Shown: in pieces, positions 31,950-41,086 of the stretch
Layout: each line of letters opens with the position of its first letter
Numbering within the stretch: the stretch's first letter is position 1
Source: Bradyrhizobium sp. 186
GTDB taxonomy: Bacteria; Pseudomonadota; Alphaproteobacteria; Rhizobiales; Xanthobacteraceae
Assembly (NCBI RefSeq): GCF_023101685.1
Contig: NZ_CP082164.1
Span: forward strand, 8,928,001 to 8,992,000
Length of the DNA: 64,000 nucleotides
Direction: 5' to 3'
Made by a program: the position numbers and the translations under genes
The notes under the pieces: model-generated
Databases searched by the model: none
The model's input: only the letters and a program-made list of their open reading frames with translations
What the model was told of the DNA's origin: nothing

Positions 31950-33239
31950 TCAGCCCCCCTGCGCATGCAGCCGCACCGGCAGCGCGCGGAACGTCCTAAG
32001 GAACTCGGAGGGCTCCCGGGTCGGCGGCTCGGCCAATGCCAGCGTGGGGAAGCGCGCCTGGATCCGCGGCAGGCTCTCGGCCAACTGCACCCTGGCCAGT
32101 TGCGCACCGACGCAGAAGCGGATGCCGTGGCCGAAGCTCAGCATGATCTTCCCGTCGGTCGACATGCCAGGACTGGTGCCGTAGAACCGCGCGGGATCGA
32201 AGCGGTCGGGATCGGCGAAGGCGTCCGGGTCGCGATTGCCGGCCGCGATCAGCACGCGCACGTCCGCGTTCTTCGGGATCACCACGCCGCCCAATTCGAT
32301 GTCGCGCTGGGCGATACGCATAGTGGTGCTGAACATGACGGGCGAATCGCGGCGCAGGACTTCTTCGACGAATGCCTTCACCCCCACGGCGTCTCCCTGA
32401 AGCCAGTGCCGCTGTTCGGGATACGCCAGCATCGCCAAGACCGCATGGTCGATGGTCGCAGCAGTGGTTGAGAAGCCGCCCAGCAGCATGCCCCAAAGCA
32501 TGCTGATCAACTCCGCATCCGACAGCGTGTCGGCATCGTCGTCGTGTGCGCCGACCAGCATCGACACGATGTCGTGGCGGGGATCGGTGCGCTTACGCTG
32601 TATGAGGTCGCCGAAGTAGGCCTGCACCCTGGCGCTGGCCGCGTCCGCCGCGGCGAGCTGGGGGTCGCTGGCGTGCGGGCCCAGGCCTTTCAGAATGGGG
32701 CCGATGACGGCGGCGAGCCCGAACATGTCGTCCTGGGGCATGCCGAACAGTTCGGCCAAGACCAGCATGGGCAAGGCCAGCGCGAATTCCTGATGCAGGT
32801 CCACCGGCTCCCCGCGCTCCAGCGCGGGCGCCATGCCGTCCAGGCGCGCTGCGACGATGCGCGCGATGCTCGGCCGCAGGTTGTCGATCTGGCGCATGGT
32901 GAAATCGCGGGAGATCAGCCGGCGCAGACGCGTATGCGTCGGTGGGTCCTTCATCGCTAGTGTAGACGCCAGCAGATTGAGTGACAGGCTGGTCGCCGCA
33001 CGCGGAAAATAGCGCGCCAGTTCGCCCGGCGCCGGTGCCCGAAACGCATCGCCCGTGGCCTTGAGCGCCCAGTAGATGTCGGCGTGGCGGCTCAACAGAA
33101 AGAGGCCCGACGCCGCGCGATGCACCGGATCGTGCTCGCGCAACCACCGCATAAACGGATACGGGTCGTGGATGCGCGCTGGCGACGCCAGTTCGGCGAA
33201 AGCGTCCCGGCATGCTGTCGGCAAGGGTTGTTCGGACAT
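31950..33239 (-). CDS. cyp114: Cytochrome P450 CYP114
   Basis: A 429-residue bacterial P450 with I-helix [16 protein letters not shown]-helix [10 protein letters not shown] (E-x-x-R present) and heme loop [18 protein letters not shown] with the Cys ligand near residue 371. In rhizobial GA synthesis CYP114, with its ferredoxin partner, converts ent-kaurenoic acid to GA12-aldehyde through B-ring contraction. It is the first intact gene of the operon here and starts 16 bases after the CYP112 remnant. Confidence 0.92.
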   Translation of the reverse strand: MSEQPLPTACRDAFAELASPARIHDPYPFMRWLREHDPVHRAASGLFLLSRHADIYWALKATGDAFRAPAPGELARYFPRAATSLSLNLLASTLAMKDPPTHTRLRRLISRDFTMRQIDNLRPSIARIVAARLDGMAPALERGEPVDLHQEFALALPMLVLAELFGMPQDDMFGLAAVIGPILKGLGPHASDPQLAAADAASARVQAYFGDLIQRKRTDPRHDIVSMLVGAHDDDADTLSDAELISMLWGMLLGGFSTTAATIDHAVLAMLAYPEQRHWLQGDAVGVKAFVEEVLRRDSPVMFSTTMRIAQRDIELGGVVIPKNADVRVLIAAGNRDPDAFADPDRFDPARFYGTSPGMSTDGKIMLSFGHGIRFCVGAQLARVQLAESLPRIQARFPTLALAEPPTREPSEFLRTFRALPVRLHAQGG

Positions 33240-33255
33240 GGTGGCACTTCACTCT

Positions 33256-33348
33256 CTAAGCGATGGAAGGGCGGAAGGTGACCGGCAGGCGCTGCGGGCA
33301 GCGAATGACGTAAGACGGCATGTAGACGACGTCCTCCGCGGCGTAGCC
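33256..33348 (-). pseudogene. CYP112 C-terminal remnant
   Basis: A minus-strand stretch reads GYAAEDVVYMPSYVIRCPQR then LPVTFRPSIA and a stop. It is a P450 C-terminus placed 16 bases before CYP114, exactly where CYP112 lies in complete rhizobial GA operons. An in-frame TAG precedes it, and nothing of the I-helix, K-helix or heme loop remains. CYP112 catalyses the late oxidation from GA12 towards GA9, so that step should be missing from this locus. Confidence 0.75.
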
Positions 33349-33393
33349 CTACTCGATTATCAAGATCGGCCAACGTGTAACTGTCTAGGCATA

Positions 33394-33582
33394 CCGCGCG
33401 GCGAGATGCAGAACTTTATCCTGCGCCTTCGAGTTCAGGGGCGAGTGTGGTGGGCCTTTGAGTCGCAGCCGGCCATCAAGATTTCCTGCGCAAGGGTCGA
33501 CAAGGGCGGCGAGCCTGTTTGGTAGGGGGCGGTTTCGCCGAGGCCCCTTCCCATAGAATGCTATCTGATGCGGATTTGACAT
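33394..33582 (-). pseudogene. nifH: Decayed 5' fragment of nifH
   Basis: From ATG 33582 the frame reads MSNPHQIAFYGKG, the start of dinitrogenase reductase. Small indels then disrupt the P-loop region, but RLAALVD and LNSKAQDKVLHLAA remain recognisable, ending near residue 65 of NifH. The DNA between these points is clearly nifH-like when frames are ignored. The rest of the gene is gone; after about 46 unassigned bases the sequence becomes the CYP112 remnant. The LNSKAQDxVLHLAA variant is closer to what I know from Rhizobium/Sinorhizobium-type NifH than from Bradyrhizobium. Its promoter and NifA site upstream are intact. Confidence 0.8.
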
Positions 33583-33684
33583 TTTGCTTTTCTTTCTTCG
33601 TTCCATCGATCGCGGTGTCATCCACGAAATGAGGATGCAGTCGCTACAGCCGCTTTTGCCGCTAGGTTCTTTGCTCATCATCCC

Positions 33685-33700
33685 AGCAATCCGCGTGCCA
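33685..33700 (-). promoter_or_regulatory. Sigma-54 (-24/-12) promoter of the nifH type
   Basis: On the minus strand TGGCACGCGGATTGCT fits the sigma-54 consensus, with GG and GC separated by ten bases. It lies about 100 bases upstream of the nifH remnant start and points towards the GA operon. No other gene start intervenes. Confidence 0.88.
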
Positions 33701-33782
33701 CGTCGAATACCGTGCTCGCCCGCATAGCGAGAGTGAAACACGCATGCGCGCCAACATGTCCGCTGGAATGGTCGCAACATTT

Positions 33783-33798
33783 TGTCAGGTTCGCGACA
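33783..33798 (-). promoter_or_regulatory. NifA upstream activator sequence
   Basis: TGT-N10-ACA (TGTCAGGTTCGCGACA) is an exact match to the NifA binding consensus. It lies about 85 bases upstream of the sigma-54 promoter, a normal distance for nifH-type control. Confidence 0.8.
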
Positions 33799-34099
33799 TC
33801 GATGCGTATCCATCTGTGACCTGCATAGAGAGGTCGAAGCCCCACATCTAAATCAACATCGAACTCTGATTGAGATGAGCAAGCACTACGATCTCGCATC
33901 GAGGTTCACAATTACGACCATCTACAAATAACGAGGCAAAAGTGCTGGGGATCGACAAGAGTGACTTGGGTGGTACTGACCTGCCCCGGGTACGTTCCGG
34001 GGACTTGATCTTCGCTCGAAAAACTGGACAGGAGTTAATCCATGTGCGTCGCCACTCTCAAGCGTCCGGTGAAGCCGGTGAAGACCGCGTAGCGGTCAC

Positions 34100-34241
34100 T
34101 CAGGCAGCTTTTTCGGCTCGCTTGTTTCGGTCACGCCAATTCCACGGAAGCAGTTCGTCGAGCTTTTGGGCTGAATGTGCGGCGATGCGCGCCAGGACGT
34201 CGGCGAGCCAGGCTTGAGGGTCTACGTCCTTCATCTTCGCG
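34100..34241 (-). pseudogene. IS66-family transposase C-terminal remnant
   Basis: Minus-strand reading gives AKMKDVDPQAWLADVLARIA and QKLDELLPWNW, then a basic tail and stop. This is the conserved C-terminus of IS66 TnpC transposases (VDPxAWLxDVLxRI...ELLPW). Nothing of the catalytic DDE domain remains. Confidence 0.75.
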
Positions 34242-34291
34242 GTTTATGCCGACTGCCGAACTATGCCGAACGAGCTTGTTTTCCCTGAGAT

Positions 34292-34516
34292 TCACTGTGA
34301 GCGGCGTGTAATTGGCTCGGCATAGTTTGTCTTGTGATCTTGCTCACCGCTGTCCTCCCGGTTCACGTCGTGTGCCTCGACTGCGCTGTCGGCGAGCGCT
34401 TCGGTCAGAAGCTCCTTTAAGAGCTCCAGCATTTGCTGATGGGCTTCGATTGGAATGCTGCTGTATGTCGGAGGGCTCTCGAACAGATCCCCCTGACGAC
34501 GTGATGCGTCCGCCAT
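34292..34516 (-). CDS. Small hypothetical protein
   Basis: A 74-residue frame starting MADASRRQGDLFESPPTYSS, with a strong GAGGAGG ribosome site 6 bases upstream of ATG 34516. It has a short predicted helix (HQQMLELLKELLTEAL) and an acidic, polar tail. It resembles the small proteins encoded before serine-recombinase genes in rhizobial islands, but no recombinase follows here; an IS66 scrap does. Function unknown. Confidence 0.5.
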   Translation of the reverse strand: MADASRRQGDLFESPPTYSSIPIEAHQQMLELLKELLTEALADSAVEAHDVNREDSGEQDHKTNYAEPITRRSQ

Positions 34517-34819
34517 GACCGCCTCCTCGCGAATGGGACGATTCCCTGGAAGAGGAGGCTAAGAGCGCGTCGACAAGAAGACGCGCCTCCAGTAGACGAT
34601 CCACCGGAAGCCGCGGTTCAGCTTTGAGATGGAAGGAAGCGGCGGCGGGAGCCGCCATCCATGCCGGCAGCAGCGTTAACGTGGCGTCAGGTTATCTGAT
34701 AACAAAATGCGTCTCACCCCCAAGTCGCTTGCAGGCGACAACGACGACTGACACCCCGCATCGCGGATGGAACGGGTAAAGGATCTCCACCTCAGATCCC
34801 AGACACCCGGCATTATGAC

Positions 34820-35250
34820 GCTGGTCCGCCGGGCGTCGGCAAGACGTATTTGTCGATCGCACTCGGGCGAGAGGCGATCCTGGCCGGATATACGATGCGT
34901 CCACCACGGCGACGACGCTGGTCGCTGAGCTCGTCAAGGCGTACGGCGAGCGACGCTTGGACGAGAAACTGCTCGCGCTGGCGAAGCCAAAGCTGCTGAT
35001 CGTCGACGAACTCGGCTACCTGCCGCTGGCGCCCGACGCTGCGCACCTGTTCTTCCAGCTGGTCAGCCGGCGGTTGGCGCTATGCTGATCACGTCGAAGC
35101 GCAGCGTTGCCGAATGGGGCACCGTGGTCGCCACCGCGATCCTCGACTGGCTCCTGCACCACAGCCACGTGCTGACTATCCGCGTCGTCAGCTACCGCTC
35201 CGCGCCAAGCGGATGAGCAGCCTCATCAAGCCGCCGCCGATGACGGCCCA
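34820..35250 (+). pseudogene. IS21-family IstB-type ATPase remnant
   Basis: Plus-strand pieces GPPGVGKTYLSIALGREAIL (Walker A), DEKLLALAKPKLLIVDELGY (Walker B), LPLAPDAAHLFFQLVSRR, SVAEWG and ATAILDWLLHHSHVLTIRVV follow the IstB helper ATPase in order, but in different frames and with small deletions (near 34890 and 35070). The N-terminus and the IstA transposase are absent. Confidence 0.8.
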
Positions 35251-35306
35251 CCGGTCGGCTCCGCCTCCTCCGTCCCGTCACCGGCGGAGCCAACCTTCAA
35301 CCGACA

Positions 35307-35504
35307 TTATGAACGCGAATGTGGGGGCAGTTCACCCGCCCTCTCCTGCTCTGGCATACCCATGTTCCAGGTCGCTATCTTACGGATGACTTCGATCCAG
35401 GCGCCCTCGCGCTCGCGATCGAACTCGAACTCGCCGCGATCGGTGATCAGCTTGAGCAGCGTCTCCGTTTCGCCGATCTCAGGAGAATGCGTCGCCTTTG
35501 GCAT
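35307..35504 (-). pseudogene. Truncated unidentified gene after hoxA
   Basis: A 65-codon frame that starts inside the end of hoxA (overlap about 26 bases) reads [38 protein letters not shown]. The first 50 residues look like genuine protein. The end runs into the IS21 remnant, so the gene was probably cut by that insertion. The family is not recognised. Confidence 0.35.
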
Positions 35505-36965
35505 TTTTTCTCAAATCGTATCTGGACAGTTTGAGGCCCACGCGCGATAGCCCAAGCTCGCTCGCAATCCGGCTGATATTACCCTCATACTTCTCCAGAT
35601 AGTTGATGATAACGGACTTCTCGAGATCTTCCACCTTGTCTTTCAGCGTGGCCGAGCCGTTAAGCTTGCCATGAGCAGGCATCGCGACCGGCCGCCTTCC
35701 GTTGCGGCGGCCGAGCAGCGGCGGCACACGCAGCTCGTACTCGTCGGCCAGCACCGCCATGCGCTGGAGCTCGTTCTGAAGCTCGCGCACGTTGCCCGGC
35801 CAGTGATATCTGGCGAACTCCTCCAGCGCGGACGCGGCAAAGCGCAGGCTCGGCCGGTTGAAGGACGTCTTCACCGCCGACAGCACGCCCTCGGCGATCA
35901 ACGGGACGTCCATGGGCCACTCGCGCAGTGCCGGCATGTGAACCGGAAACGCCGCCAGGCGGCAGGAGAGGTCGCGACGGAACCGGCCGGCCTCGACCTC
36001 GGCTTCGAGATCGCGATTGGTCGCGGCCACCACGCGCACGTCGACCTTGCGCACCCGCTGCGCGCCGAGCGGACGGATCTCGCTCTCCTGCAGCACGCGC
36101 AACAGCTTGACCTGGAACGCCGGCGAGGTCTCGCCGATCTCATCGAGGAAGATGGTGCCGCCGTCCGCCACCTCGAACAGGCCGATGCGGTCCTGATAGG
36201 CGCCGGTGAAGGCGCCCTTCTTGCAGCCGAACAATTCGCTTTCGAGCAGTTCATCGGGCAGCGCGCCGCAATTCTCGACCACGAACGCCTTGTTGGCGCG
36301 GGCCGAGCCATAATGAATGGCGCGGGCGAGCAGCTCCTTGCCGGTGCCGGACTCCCCGGTGACCAGCACGGAGATATCGTAGTCGGCGGCGCGTCTGCCG
36401 AGCTCGATCACGTCATGCATCGGGCTATGGGGCGAATGCACGATACGGTTGAAGTCGTAAAGCTGCTTTGCGGCGCCGCGCTTGACCGAGACGACCTTCT
36501 TGACGTGCCCGGGCGTCGCCTTGACGTCGACCCCCGCCGTTTCCGTTTCCTTCTGAAGCCGCTAGAGCTGAACTGCTTCCTTGACGATGTCGACCAACCG
36601 GTCCGGCTGCCATGGCTTCGTGATGTATTGATAGATGCCGGCCTCGTTGAGGCCAGCGATGATGTCTTCGCAGTCAGAATAGCCGGAGATGATCATCCGC
36701 ACCGGATCCGGCCATATCTCGCGGACGCGCTTCAGGAAGCTGACGCCCGATTCGTGCGGCATCCGCTGGTCGCAGAGAATGGCGTGGACGATATCGCCTT
36801 CCAGGAGCTTCTCCGCATCGGCCGCATTGCCGGCGCACAATACCTCGAAATCCTGGTCGAGGACGCGCCGCAGAGCCTCCTGCGAGCGAATCTCGTCGTC
36901 GACGACGAGAATGGTTCCTTGGACGTTTCCTGGCACGTTTCCTGCGGGTTTTCTGGCATGCTCAT
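35479..36965 (-). pseudogene. hoxA: HoxA hydrogenase regulator interrupted by an in-frame amber codon
   Basis: An NtrC-type activator. The receiver domain (GTILVVDDEIRSQEALRRVL, LCDQRMPHESG with the phospho-acceptor Asp, ITKPWQPDRL) reaches 36565, where TAG (36562-36564) follows EAVQL. The same frame then continues through the linker into the AAA+ domain: [10 protein letters not shown] (Walker A), GAFTGA (sigma-54 contact), [10 protein letters not shown] (Walker B), and a C-terminal helix-turn-helix. The ATG overlapping the hypX stop (36965) is out of frame with the receiver; a GTG at 36936 is in frame. HoxA activates hupSL transcription through sigma-54. Either the gene is inactive, or the C-terminal half is made separately. 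Confidence 0.85.
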
Positions 36966-38665
36966 GATCGCACCGCCATGCAGGTGGGTCGTGCGCGCTC
37001 ACGCCGCGACCGGTGATTAGCGATGGTCAGCGGCGTACGCGACTTCGGGACCTTGTGAATGAAGTTGTAACGCGCCACGTGGTAGCTTGGATCGAAGCCG
37101 TAGAAGTTGAGCCGCATGCGGCGCAGCTCCTCGTTGCGGTACGCGTCGAGCGGCTTCTCGGCTTCGTCGGCGGCGCGGCGCCTTTGCTTGTCGACAAGGC
37201 GCGCGGCATAGTCGGGATCCGATGCAAGCGCGGCGGCGAGCTTCACGAGATCGTCCGTTGCCGCGCCCCTGGCCGTCAGCACGCGATCGACGATGCCGAG
37301 GCGCCCGGCCTCAGCCACGCCCATGGGCAGCCGGCATTGAGTGATCTTGGCCGCATTCGCGGCACCCGCGCGCCGCGGCAGAAGATAGGTCCAGTATTCC
37401 GAACCGTAGAGATTGCCCATGTCCTTGTAATGCGGATTGAGCACGATCCGATCGCTGGCCCAGACCTCGTCGGCGGCGAGGCTGAGGAACACGCCGCCTG
37501 CGCCGGCATTGCCGCGAACGACGGAAACCACCAGCCGATCGGTGGTCTCGATGATGGCCCGCGCGAGATCGTCGATCGCGTTGATGTTGCGCCAGGACTC
37601 ATCCGCCGCGCTGTCGGCGGCCTCGATCTCGGCAAGATGAATGCCGTTCGACCAATAATCACGGCCGCCGGTCAGCAGCAGCACCTTGGTTGCGCGCGCA
37701 AGCGCGGTTCGATAGGCGCTGAGCAGTGCATTGCAGTCGTCGGAGCTCATGGCGCCGTTGTAGAAGTTGAATTGCAGCTCGCCAACCTCGCAATGCTCGC
37801 GATATTCGATCGGACCGTAGCCGCATCCTGGCCTGTGCGGCAGATGCGCGGCTTCCGACGCGAAGATCTTCGTCGCCGGAAGCTTCAAGCTCTTCGGCGC
37901 GACACTCCGGACGTGGCCGATCCAGACCGCGCCGTCGACGGTCGCCCGGGCCAGCGCACCGTCGCACTGCGCCACCACGGTGCCGGGCACGCCGGAGATG
38001 CCATGGGCCTCATGCGCATCGAACAGCCGGACGTCCTGCCAGAACAGACTGTCGGTCAGGCCGGGCATGCCGTCGGCGCTGTCGATCTTGCGAAGCACCT
38101 CGACGGTTGGGTCGTGCTGCCAGTCGATCGCGCGATCCGCTTGCCGGCAGGGCCCCCGCACGCGAATGCGCGGATCGTCGCTCGCCATTGGCGCGGGCGC
38201 CGCCTCGTGTCCGGCCTCGATCGCGGCAATGGCCTCGAGCACCGCCTCCACCGCGCAGGAGGTGACCTCGTTGCGGTAGATGCTGGACTTCGCGGCACGC
38301 CGCATCGGGAACGTGCGATGGACCCAGATCGGACCGGCGTCGAACTCGCCATCCGCCTGCAGCACCGTGACACCCCACTCCGCGACGCCCTCGAGAATGG
38401 CCCAGTCGAGAGCCGCAGGACCGCGGTCACCGGGCGGGCCGGGGTGCACGACGAGGCAACGCACGCCACGCCAGACATCGTCCGGGATCGCCCGTTTCAA
38501 GAACGGCGCGATAACGAGGTCGGGCCGACACAGCGCAACACTTTCGCGGGTCACGTCGGGATGGATATCGAGCTCGACCGAGACCTCATGGCTACGCTCG
38601 CAGAGTTCGACATGCAGCCGCTGCGTCAGGTTGTTGAAGGAATGCGACAAAAGCAGAATGCGCAT
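36962..38665 (-). CDS. hypX: HypX/HoxX, hydrogenase CO-ligand synthesis protein
   Basis: A 567-residue two-domain protein. The N-terminal half is formyltransferase-like (MRILLLSHSFNNLTQRLHVE, VVHPGPPGDRGPAALDWAIL). The C-terminal half is enoyl-CoA-hydratase-like (LLTGGRDYWSNGIHLAEIEA, VVSVVRGNAGAGGVFLSLAA, LNPHYKDMG). HypX makes CO from formyl-tetrahydrofolate for the Fe(CN)2CO centre under aerobic conditions, which suits an aerobic rhizobium. ATG 38665 is preferred to a TTG four codons upstream, because family members begin with MRILLLSH. It overlaps hoxA (ATGA). Confidence 0.92.
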   Translation of the reverse strand: MRILLLSHSFNNLTQRLHVELCERSHEVSVELDIHPDVTRESVALCRPDLVIAPFLKRAIPDDVWRGVRCLVVHPGPPGDRGPAALDWAILEGVAEWGVTVLQADGEFDAGPIWVHRTFPMRRAAKSSIYRNEVTSCAVEAVLEAIAAIEAGHEAAPAPMASDDPRIRVRGPCRQADRAIDWQHDPTVEVLRKIDSADGMPGLTDSLFWQDVRLFDAHEAHGISGVPGTVVAQCDGALARATVDGAVWIGHVRSVAPKSLKLPATKIFASEAAHLPHRPGCGYGPIEYREHCEVGELQFNFYNGAMSSDDCNALLSAYRTALARATKVLLLTGGRDYWSNGIHLAEIEAADSAADESWRNINAIDDLARAIIETTDRLVVSVVRGNAGAGGVFLSLAADEVWASDRIVLNPHYKDMGNLYGSEYWTYLLPRRAGAANAAKITQCRLPMGVAEAGRLGIVDRVLTARGAATDDLVKLAAALASDPDYAARLVDKQRRRAADEAEKPLDAYRNEELRRMRLNFYGFDPSYHVARYNFIHKVPKSRTPLTIANHRSRRERARPTCMAVRS

Positions 38666-38673
38666 CCTGAGCC

Positions 38674-39714
38674 TCAACAGATCCGGGGTAATTGTTCGCC
38701 CGACAGCCAGTCGACGATCCTTCCGCCGCCAAAGCTCGTCGCCATCTGCACGAAATGGTGGTCGTCCGCCACGGCCTCGCCGATCTCGGCGGCATCACGG
38801 CCGAGCGGATGCGCCCGCATCGCCGCAAGCACGGCTGCTGCAACCTCGGGCGCCACGATCGCTGCCAGCTTGCCTTCGTTGGCGACGTAGAGCGGATCGA
38901 GCCCGAGCAGTTCGCAGGCCGCAGCAACACCGGGCTTCACCGGGATCGCCGCCTCCTGAAGTCGGAAGCCAAGGCCGGACTGCTGGGCGATCTCGTTCAG
39001 CGTCGCGGCGAGCCCACCGCGGGTGGGATCGCGCATCAAACGGATGCCCTTGCCGCCGGCCGCCAGCATGCTCGCTACGAAATCATGCAACGACGCGGAA
39101 TCCGAGACGATCTCGGTGTCAAAAGCGAGGTTCTGCCGTTTGGACATGATCGCGACGCCATGATCCCCGAGCGTTCCAGAGATCAGGACACGATCGCCGA
39201 CGCGGGCATTCCCGGCAGAGAGGTCGAGCCCGGCAGGCACGACACCGACCCCGGCTGTCGAGATGAACAGGCCGTCGGCCTTGCCGCGCTCGACGACCTT
39301 CGTGTCACCGGTGATGATGTAGACGCCCGCGGCTCGCGCGGCCTCGCCCATGGAATCCGCAATCATCTTCAGGTCGGAGAAACGAAAACCTTCCTCGATG
39401 ATGAAGCTCGCCGAGAGATAGAGCGGCCGCGCGCCGGCCATGGCGATGTCGTTGACCGTGCCATGCACGGCGAGCGAGCCGATATTGCCGCCCGGAAAGA
39501 ACAGCGGCGAGACCACATAGCCGTCGGTCGTCATCACCATGCGCCCGGCGCTGACATCGAACGCAGACTGGTCGTTGCCGCACGCCAGCCATTCATTGCC
39601 GAAGGCCTCGTGGAACAGGCCCGAGATCAGTTGCGACATCGCGCGGCCACCGGATCCGTGGGACAGGTCGACGCAGCCGTTCCTTATGTCGAGCTTGCGC
39701 TGATGGGCTTTCAT
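38674..39714 (-). CDS. hypE: HypE, carbamoyl dehydratase for cyanide ligand synthesis
   Basis: A 346-residue AIR-synthase-fold protein that ends in the diagnostic PRIC, whose Cys receives the carbamoyl group from HypF and is dehydrated to thiocyanate. Motifs include LSHGSGGRAMSQLI, TTDGYVVSPLFFPGGNIGSL, VNDIAMAGARPLYLSASFII and MRDPTRGGLAATLNEIAQQS. The start overlaps hypD by ATGA and the end is 8 bases before hypX. Length is normal. Confidence 0.95.
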   Translation of the reverse strand: MKAHQRKLDIRNGCVDLSHGSGGRAMSQLISGLFHEAFGNEWLACGNDQSAFDVSAGRMVMTTDGYVVSPLFFPGGNIGSLAVHGTVNDIAMAGARPLYLSASFIIEEGFRFSDLKMIADSMGEAARAAGVYIITGDTKVVERGKADGLFISTAGVGVVPAGLDLSAGNARVGDRVLISGTLGDHGVAIMSKRQNLAFDTEIVSDSASLHDFVASMLAAGGKGIRLMRDPTRGGLAATLNEIAQQSGLGFRLQEAAIPVKPGVAAACELLGLDPLYVANEGKLAAIVAPEVAAAVLAAMRAHPLGRDAAEIGEAVADDHHFVQMATSFGGGRIVDWLSGEQLPRIC

Positions 39715-40853
39715 GACGCCCGCCGTTGCTGATGATCGCGGAAGCGGCCGTAAGTCCAGTGTGCCGCACATGCACCCTCGGACGAGACCATGCAGGACCC
39801 CATCGGCGTCTCCGGCGTGCACACCGTGCCGAACAGCTTGCAGTCAACCGGCTTCTTCACGCCGCGCAGGATGGCGCCGCATTCACAGGCCGGATTGTCG
39901 GCAACGCGAAGTTCGTTCATGTCGAAGCGGACCTCGGCGTCGTATTTGGCGTAGGCCCGCTTCAGCTTGAGCCCGCTATAAGGCACTAGGCCGAGACCGC
40001 GCCACTCGAACTGGTCGCGCAGCTCGAAGATGTCGGAGACCTCCTCCTTGGCGCGCAGATTGCCGTCACGGGTCACTGCGCGGCTATACTGGTTCTCCAC
40101 CTCATGTCGGTGCTCGTTGACCTGCCGCACCAGCATCAGGATCGCCTGCATCATGTCGAGCGGCTCGAAGCCCGCGATCACCACCGGCTTGCCGAATTCT
40201 TCGGCAAAGAACTCGTAAGGCTCGGTGCCGATGATGGTCGAGACATGGGCCGGCCCGACGAAGCCGTCGATCTCGACGCGGCCGATATTGCGGATATCGG
40301 GGCTTTCCAGGGTGTTCTGCATCGCCGGCGGCGTCAGCACATGATTGCAGAACACGCTGAAGTTCTTGAGCTGTTTCTTCTCGGCGAGCCGGATCATCAC
40401 GGCGGTCGGCGGCGTCGTGGTCTCGAAGCCGATGGCGAAGAACACGACCGCGCGGCCGGGATTTTCTTCCGCAACACGGATTGCATCAATCGTGGAATAA
40501 ACCATGCGGACGTCGGCGCCGCGCGCCTTCGCTTTCAGCAGCGAGGCACCCTGCGAGCCCGGCACCCGCATCAGGTCGCCGTAGACGCAAAGGATCACGT
40601 CCGGCCGCTCGGCGAGCCGGATCGCCATGTCGATGCGTCCCGCTGGCAAGACGCAGACCGGGCAGCCGGGACCGTGGATCATCCGCACGTTCTTCGGCAG
40701 CATATCCTCCAGCCCGTAGCGGGAGATTGCATGCGTGTGGCCGCCGCAAAATTCCATGAAACGATAGGATTTTTCCGGATCGGCCTCCGAGCGAATCGCC
40801 TTCGCCAATCCCAGCGCGATCTCCTTGTCGCGAAACTCGTCGGCATATTTCAT
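39711..40853 (-). CDS. hypD: HypD, Fe(CN)2CO assembly protein
   Basis: A 380-residue iron-sulfur protein that, with HypC, is the scaffold for assembling the Fe(CN)2CO group. Conserved elements are FMEFCGGHTHAISRYG, HGPGCPVCVLP, GFETTTPPTA and the Cys-rich C-terminus (CECGAILRG, DCKLFGTVCTPETPMGSCMV), which holds the 4Fe-4S cluster and redox Cys. Overlaps at both ends (ATGA) with hypC and hypE. Confidence 0.95.
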   Translation of the reverse strand: MKYADEFRDKEIALGLAKAIRSEADPEKSYRFMEFCGGHTHAISRYGLEDMLPKNVRMIHGPGCPVCVLPAGRIDMAIRLAERPDVILCVYGDLMRVPGSQGASLLKAKARGADVRMVYSTIDAIRVAEENPGRAVVFFAIGFETTTPPTAVMIRLAEKKQLKNFSVFCNHVLTPPAMQNTLESPDIRNIGRVEIDGFVGPAHVSTIIGTEPYEFFAEEFGKPVVIAGFEPLDMMQAILMLVRQVNEHRHEVENQYSRAVTRDGNLRAKEEVSDIFELRDQFEWRGLGLVPYSGLKLKRAYAKYDAEVRFDMNELRVADNPACECGAILRGVKKPVDCKLFGTVCTPETPMGSCMVSSEGACAAHWTYGRFRDHQQRRAS

Positions 40854-41086
40854 TGCGCGGCTTCCCGGCTTTCGGCGCCGATTTCACGCAACAGCTCCAG
40901 CGTCCGCTGCGCCTCCTCCGGATCGATCTTGGTCAAGGCGTAGCCGACATGGATGATCACGTAGTCGCCGACGGCGAGGTTTTCGATCAGCGCCACCGAG
41001 ATCTCCTTGCTGACGCCATCGATCGAGACGACGGCCATGTCGTCGGGCAGGAGCTTTGTGACCTCAGCAGGTATCGCGAGACACAT
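40850..41086 (-). CDS. hypC: HypC, hydrogenase maturation chaperone
   Basis: A 78-residue beta-barrel chaperone beginning MCLAIPAEV; Cys2 carries the Fe(CN)2CO unit together with HypD and delivers it to the large subunit. The VGDYVIIHVGYALTKIDPEEA segment is typical. It starts in a one-base overlap with the hypF stop (TGATG) and overlaps hypD. A second, HupF, paralogue is encoded at 47913-48209. Confidence 0.95.
   Translation of the reverse strand: MCLAIPAEVTKLLPDDMAVVSIDGVSKEISVALIENLAVGDYVIIHVGYALTKIDPEEAQRTLELLREIGAESREAAQ

Larger units (their letters stand above)
33583..34099. other. nif-type leader and upstream region, no gene
   Basis: It contains the nifH leader, the sigma-54 promoter and the NifA site described separately. 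Beyond 33800 no gene or motif was recognised up to the IS66 remnant. Confidence 0.5.
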
